DNA from: an uncultured archaeon
GTDB lineage: Archaea > Thermoproteota > Nitrososphaeria > Nitrososphaerales > CALBXV01
Length of the DNA: 8,854 bases
Reading direction: 5' to 3'
Assembly (NCBI GenBank): GCA_937890045.1
Contig: CALBXV010000158.1
Location: forward strand, 1 to 8,854
Shown here: one piece after another, positions 5,755 through 8,854 of the stretch
How positions within the stretch are numbered: position 1 is the stretch's first letter
How the letters are laid out: every line of letters starts with the position of its first letter
Notes under the pieces: model-generated
Databases searched by the model: none
Told to the model about the DNA's origin: nothing
Seen by the model: the letters and a program-made list of their open reading frames with translations, nothing else
Translations under genes and position numbers: made by a program

Positions 5755-8700
5755 ATGCTTGAAAAAATCGTAAGACAAAGAGACCTCAATCTTGTAGACG
5801 TTTATATTGAAGATTCTGATGCTACTTCGAAGTATTTTGAAGTATTAGAGTCTCCTCAAATTTTACCTCCAGGTAGAAGTTCAATTTTAATAAATGGTTC
5901 ACCATTTCTAAAAAAGGGAACAGAAGTTTTAGCTGAACTCCTTGATAGTGAAGGTAAGCCAATTTATATTAATGCAATAGCAAATCTACTTGAGGGTACA
6001 GCTAGAAGAATTGGAGTTGAAATATATCAGACTACTGCTCAAGGTAGGGCTGTTTTAACTATTCTTGGTGAGATAGACCCTGCCGCAGTAGATTTTGTTA
6101 TTCCAGAAGAATTCCAAGGAGTCTATAATGTAAGATTTCAGAAGACTTTATCAGTAAATCCTAATGTTAATAATACAGAACCAATTCGATTTTTACGCAG
6201 ACCTCAAATAGCAGTTGAAGAAGTTGTACTGAGTCAAATTACACCAGAAGAAGGTGTGTTTGGTGTAGATATTGTTAAATCAGGTTCTATGTATGGAAAA
6301 CGAGTACCTTATGGTGAACAACAAGTTGTTAATCCTGCAAATATAGAAAGAGTTTCTGCAGTATTATCGCCAGTTGTTGAAGCAGGATTTGGAACTGAGG
6401 GTACGATTAATAATAGAAAATTTCCTGTTAAATTATCATCGGGACAGTCTGATGGTATGATTGTAAGAAGGTTATATAGTTGGGGTGATGGTACAACAAC
6501 TACTGGTAATGCTTATAATATCGATCCAGTCGATGGACTCGCTCCGTATAACCAAACACATGAATATACAAAAGCTGGTACTTATATTGCAAGAGTTATA
6601 GTTACAAGTCCTACAGGACAACATGATGAAGCAACACAACTTGTTAATATTAGTAAACCTCAAGCTCCAGTAGCTGATTATTCACTAAGTCAAATTACAG
6701 GTAGTATAAATACTTCTATAACATTTAGTGATTTAACTCAAGGTGTAGCTGGTAATATAGACAGTTCTACATATTCAAATGGAAGTAGTTCAGCTGTAGA
6801 TACTGAATATAGTTGGAGTTTTGGTGATGGAACTCAAACTTCTCAAATAGGTCAAAATAATACTGGAGTATCACTTCCAATTACGCATTTATATAATCAA
6901 ACTGGTTCTTATTTAACGAGATTACAAGTTCATAATGATTATAGAAGACAAAATAGTTTTACTACAAAACCAATATTAATTTTACCACCAGATCCAGGTG
7001 CTAAGTTTGATATTGATGTTAGTCAAGGTGAATTTCCATTAACAATAACTGTTAGTTCAACTACTGAAAGTGGATCAGCACCAACACATACATTAGGTAC
7101 ACCAACTCCAAATGTACCAGCTGATATACAAGCAGTTAGTATGAGTTATGAATGGGATTTCGGTGATGGAAATACTGCAGGTGGAGATACTGCATCACAT
7201 ACATTCGGAATATCAGGAGGTTCACCAAGTTCAGATACTACCTATAATGTTAGTTTAAAGGCTACAGATCAATATGGAAGAGAAAGTACTGAAACTAAAG
7301 CAGTAGAAGTTACACTTGCAGCACCAAGAGCAGATTTTACTCAGAGTTTTGCATATGATACAACTTTTCCTGTAACTGCAACTTTTGCTGTTCAGGCAAC
7401 TGGATCTAATGCTACAGGTAGAGATTGGTCAGCTGGAACATTTTTAGATTCAACTTCTTATTATTGGACTTTTCCTGGTGGAAGTCCAGCTAGAAGTACT
7501 TCGGCTAATCCTACAGTAACTTATACAAGTCCAAATTCTAATAATATAGGATGGCCAGTTACTTTAAAAATTGTTAGTACTGGTACAGCTGCAAATGGAA
7601 ATAGAAAAACAGAAACATTTACTAAACCAAGTCTTGTACAAGTTGATTTACCATCAGTTCCTGTACCTAGTTTTGAAACATCTAAAACACAAGGATTTGT
7701 ACCATTAACAGTTAATTTTGCTAATACATCTCAAAAAGCAGCAGCACAAAATTTAACTTATTCATGGGATTTTGGTGATGACTCTGGAAGTGTATCTACA
7801 CATCCAACACATATATATACTGCAACGTCAGGGAATCATTCAGTTGTATTAACAGCAACTGATCAATTTGGAACGAGTAACTCTTCCGATCCACTATTAA
7901 TAAATACTCTATCAATAAATCCAAGTTCTAATTGGGATTTACAGGGGGCTTCGACTAACTTATCTCAAGGGGAAACAAGAAGATTTTATGATACGACTAC
8001 TACTCCAGCTGGGTCTGTTATAGTTAGTAGACAATGGTCATTTGCACAAGGAGAAATAAGTCAAACAAGTGCTGTACAAAATCCTTTAATAACATTTGCT
8101 AATGCTGGAAATGTTAACGTTTCTTTAACTACAGTTAATAGTCTTGGTGGTACACACACCAAAACAGTACAAAATTATTTGTCAGTTGGATATGATCCAC
8201 CTTCTGCGAGTGCTAATTTAACAGCTACGTCTGGAACTACTTCTGTTACAACTTTTTATATAACTGATACTTCTACAACAAACCATCCATTAGGAATTTC
8301 GGCAGTAACAGTAGATTGGGGTGATGGAATTATTTATACTACATTTGGCTCTGGTGCAATGCAGGGTCATGTGTATACGACTGCAGGAACTTATACTCCA
8401 ACTGTATCTGCTCATGATAACGCTGGATCTGCAACAACTTCTCTTGCAACAATAACAATTTCTAATCCAGCAGGTCCAACTGCTGTTATAGAATCAGTAA
8501 CAAGTACAACTTCTACTGTACCACATTATCAACAAGTCCAAGATAATTCTACAGGTACAGTTACGAGTAGAATATGGGATTGGGGGGATGGTTCTCCTAC
8601 TTCATCTTCACCAACTGCTGGACACGTATATAAAAATGCAGGAACATATACACTTGAGTTAGAAGTAACTGGACCTGGAGGTCAGACTAGCTTAGCAACT

Positions 8701-8854
8701 TTATCAGTTGTAGTTGAACCAGCGGTTGTTGACGGAGAATCAGATACTACTACGGAAGAAGAAGGTACAGAGAATACTGATACTTCAGGTGGTAGCTCCG
8801 GCGGTGGAGGCGGCTGTGTTCTTGAAGGAACTCTTATACTAACAGATAGAGGAT
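5755..8854 (+). CDS. Giant phage structural protein: N-terminal virion domain, eight PKD domains, start of a Hint domain (3' truncated)
   Basis: ATG 5755 opens a frame with no stop through the window edge (1033 codons). Residues 1-200 form a phage-structural-type domain: MLEKIVRQRDLNLVDVYIED, then PPGRSSILINGSPFLKKG (39-56), LEGTARRIGVEIY, and VPYGEQQVVNP near 190. From memory, similar N-termini occur in virion proteins of marine T4-like phages. Residues about 206-988 hold roughly eight PKD/Ig-like beta-sandwich domains, with WGDG (243), WSFGDG (354), WDFGDG (467), WTFPGG (571), WDFGDD (671), WSFAQG (761), WGDG (855), WDWGDG (941), most followed by an HxY...AGxY strand. Then come a Thr/Glu-rich linker (989-1010), a Gly/Ser linker (1012-1020), and C1021 followed by VLEGTLILTDRG, like the first block of a Hint/intein domain. 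There is no signal peptide, as expected for a virion protein. Likely a surface-exposed tail, neck or fibre component binding host or glycan surfaces; the exact virion location is unknown. Confidence 0.85.
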   Translation, partial: MLEKIVRQRDLNLVDVYIEDSDATSKYFEVLESPQILPPGRSSILINGSPFLKKGTEVLAELLDSEGKPIYINAIANLLEGTARRIGVEIYQTTAQGRAVLTILGEIDPAAVDFVIPEEFQGVYNVRFQKTLSVNPNVNNTEPIRFLRRPQIAVEEVVLSQITPEEGVFGVDIVKSGSMYGKRVPYGEQQVVNPANIERVSAVLSPVVEAGFGTEGTINNRKFPVKLSSGQSDGMIVRRLYSWGDGTTTTGNAYNIDPVDGLAPYNQTHEYTKAGTYIARVIVTSPTGQHDEATQLVNISKPQAPVADYSLSQITGSINTSITFSDLTQGVAGNIDSSTYSNGSSSAVDTEYSWSFGDGTQTSQIGQNNTGVSLPITHLYNQTGSYLTRLQVHNDYRRQNSFTTKPILILPPDPGAKFDIDVSQGEFPLTITVSSTTESGSAPTHTLGTPTPNVPADIQAVSMSYEWDFGDGNTAGGDTASHTFGISGGSPSSDTTYNVSLKATDQYGRESTETKAVEVTLAAPRADFTQSFAYDTTFPVTATFAVQATGSNATGRDWSAGTFLDSTSYYWTFPGGSPARSTSANPTVTYTSPNSNNIGWPVTLKIVSTGTAANGNRKTETFTKPSLVQVDLPSVPVPSFETSKTQGFVPLTVNFANTSQKAAAQNLTYSWDFGDDSGSVSTHPTHIYTATSGNHSVVLTATDQFGTSNSSDPLLINTLSINPSSNWDLQGASTNLSQGETRRFYDTTTTPAGSVIVSRQWSFAQGEISQTSAVQNPLITFANAGNVNVSLTTVNSLGGTHTKTVQNYLSVGYDPPSASANLTATSGTTSVTTFYITDTSTTNHPLGISAVTVDWGDGIIYTTFGSGAMQGHVYTTAGTYTPTVSAHDNAGSATTSLATITISNPAGPTAVIESVTSTTSTVPHYQQVQDNSTGTVTSRIWDWGDGSPTSSSPTAGHVYKNAGTYTLELEVTGPGGQTSLATLSVVVEPAVVDGESDTTTEEEGTENTDTSGGSSGGGGGCVLEGTLILTDRG
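6370..8718 (+). repeat. Array of about eight PKD-type domain repeats (protein-level)
   Basis: Approximate domain limits in residues are 206-301, 302-410, 411-521, 522-630, 631-722, 723-812, 813-902 and 903-988. Each begins near a Pro-rich linker (KPQAPVADY, PPDPGAKFD, AAPRADF, SVPVPSFE, DPPSASA, NPAGPTAV) and contains the W-x-F/W-G-D-G turn. Domains 1, 7 and 8 share an AGTY strand (KAGTYIARV, TAGTYTPTV, NAGTYTLEL). Domains 4 and 6 have lost the GDG turn (FPGG, FAQG). The repeats are divergent at DNA level, so they are old duplications rather than recent tandem copies. Confidence 0.8.
8719..8814 (+). other. Acidic then Gly/Ser linker with a sharp GC rise
   Basis: Residues 989-1020 of the PKD protein. 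The first part is Thr/Glu/Asp-rich (DGESDTTTEEEGTENTDTSG), the second is GGSSGGGGG. Bases 8788-8817 are 22 of 30 G or C, far above the surrounding AT-rich coding sequence and using GGC and TCC codons rare elsewhere in the window. It is a flexible hinge separating the PKD array from the following Cys-led module. Confidence 0.75.
8815..8854 (+). other. N-terminal start of a probable Hint (Hedgehog/intein) domain, cut by the window
   Basis: Cys 1021 is followed by VLEGTLILTDRG. Hint domains begin with a catalytic Cys (or Ser) and a block of the form C-x-x-x-G/D-T-x-I/V-x-x-x-x-G, which this matches at C, G, T, I and G. The abrupt Gly-rich linker directly before the Cys is also a common arrangement for Hint modules in phage and bacterial surface proteins. 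Only 13 residues are visible, so whether it is a splicing intein, a self-cleaving bacterial-intein-like domain or an unrelated Cys-led segment cannot be decided. Confidence 0.55.

Noticed and set aside
5744..5773. Short frame from ATG 5744 overlapping the PKD protein start
   Set aside because: It ends after nine codons in a different frame; too short and without a ribosome site.
6472..6663. Minus-strand frame of 63 codons, Cys/Ser/Ile-rich
   Set aside because: Antisense to the first PKD domain, with unnatural composition and no supporting signals.
1..8854. tRNA, rRNA, CRISPR array, insertion sequence or attachment site
   Set aside because: Almost all bases are coding; the two small gaps (41 and 80 bp) contain no cloverleaf, direct-repeat array or inverted terminal repeats that I can see.

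Overview
The window looks like part of a tailed-phage genome, probably a T4-like (myovirus-type) phage of an AT-rich, likely marine, bacterium. The reasons are tight gene packing with one- to eight-base overlaps, a run of phage replication and recombination genes (Toprim primase, and gp47/gp46-like Mre11/Rad50 homologues), several small basic or accessory ORFs, and a very long virion-type protein with PKD domains. No host gene, tRNA, rRNA, insertion sequence or CRISPR array is visible. The host cannot be named from the sequence.

Region 1 (1-5490, plus strand) is one continuous gene block. It holds the C-terminal tail of an unidentified protein, a signal-peptide-bearing thioredoxin-fold protein without CxxC, a 50-residue basic protein, a small HExxH metallopeptidase-like protein, a small PD-(D/E)XK nuclease-like protein, a Toprim DNA primase with a degraded zinc ribbon, and a 1052-residue single polypeptide joining an Mre11/SbcD-like nuclease to a Rad50/SbcC-like ATPase. 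Most junctions are translationally coupled (TAATG, TAATG, an 8-base overlap, TAGTG).

Region 2 (5477-5754) holds a small ribbon-helix-helix protein on the minus strand. It converges on, and overlaps the end of, the nuclease-ATPase gene, and is followed by an 80-bp AT-rich divergent intergenic region that probably carries promoters in both directions. This is the boundary between the DNA-metabolism block and a virion block.

Region 3 (5755 to the window edge, plus strand) is a single open reading frame of at least 1033 codons. It encodes an N-terminal phage-structural domain, about eight tandem PKD/Ig-like domains, an acidic linker, an unusually GC-rich Gly/Ser linker, and then a Cys followed by a sequence that looks like the first block of a Hint (Hedgehog/intein) self-processing domain. 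The window cuts it there. A PKD fibre ending in a probable autocatalytic Hint module is the most interesting signal here, followed by the fused Mre11-Rad50 protein, the primase that has lost most zinc ligands and the cysteine-free thioredoxin fold.

Inferred working picture: the left block processes and replicates phage DNA (primase, double-strand-end nuclease/ATPase, resolvase-like nuclease), the RHH protein may control the divergent region, and the right-hand gene makes a surface-exposed virion protein that may be proteolytically processed.
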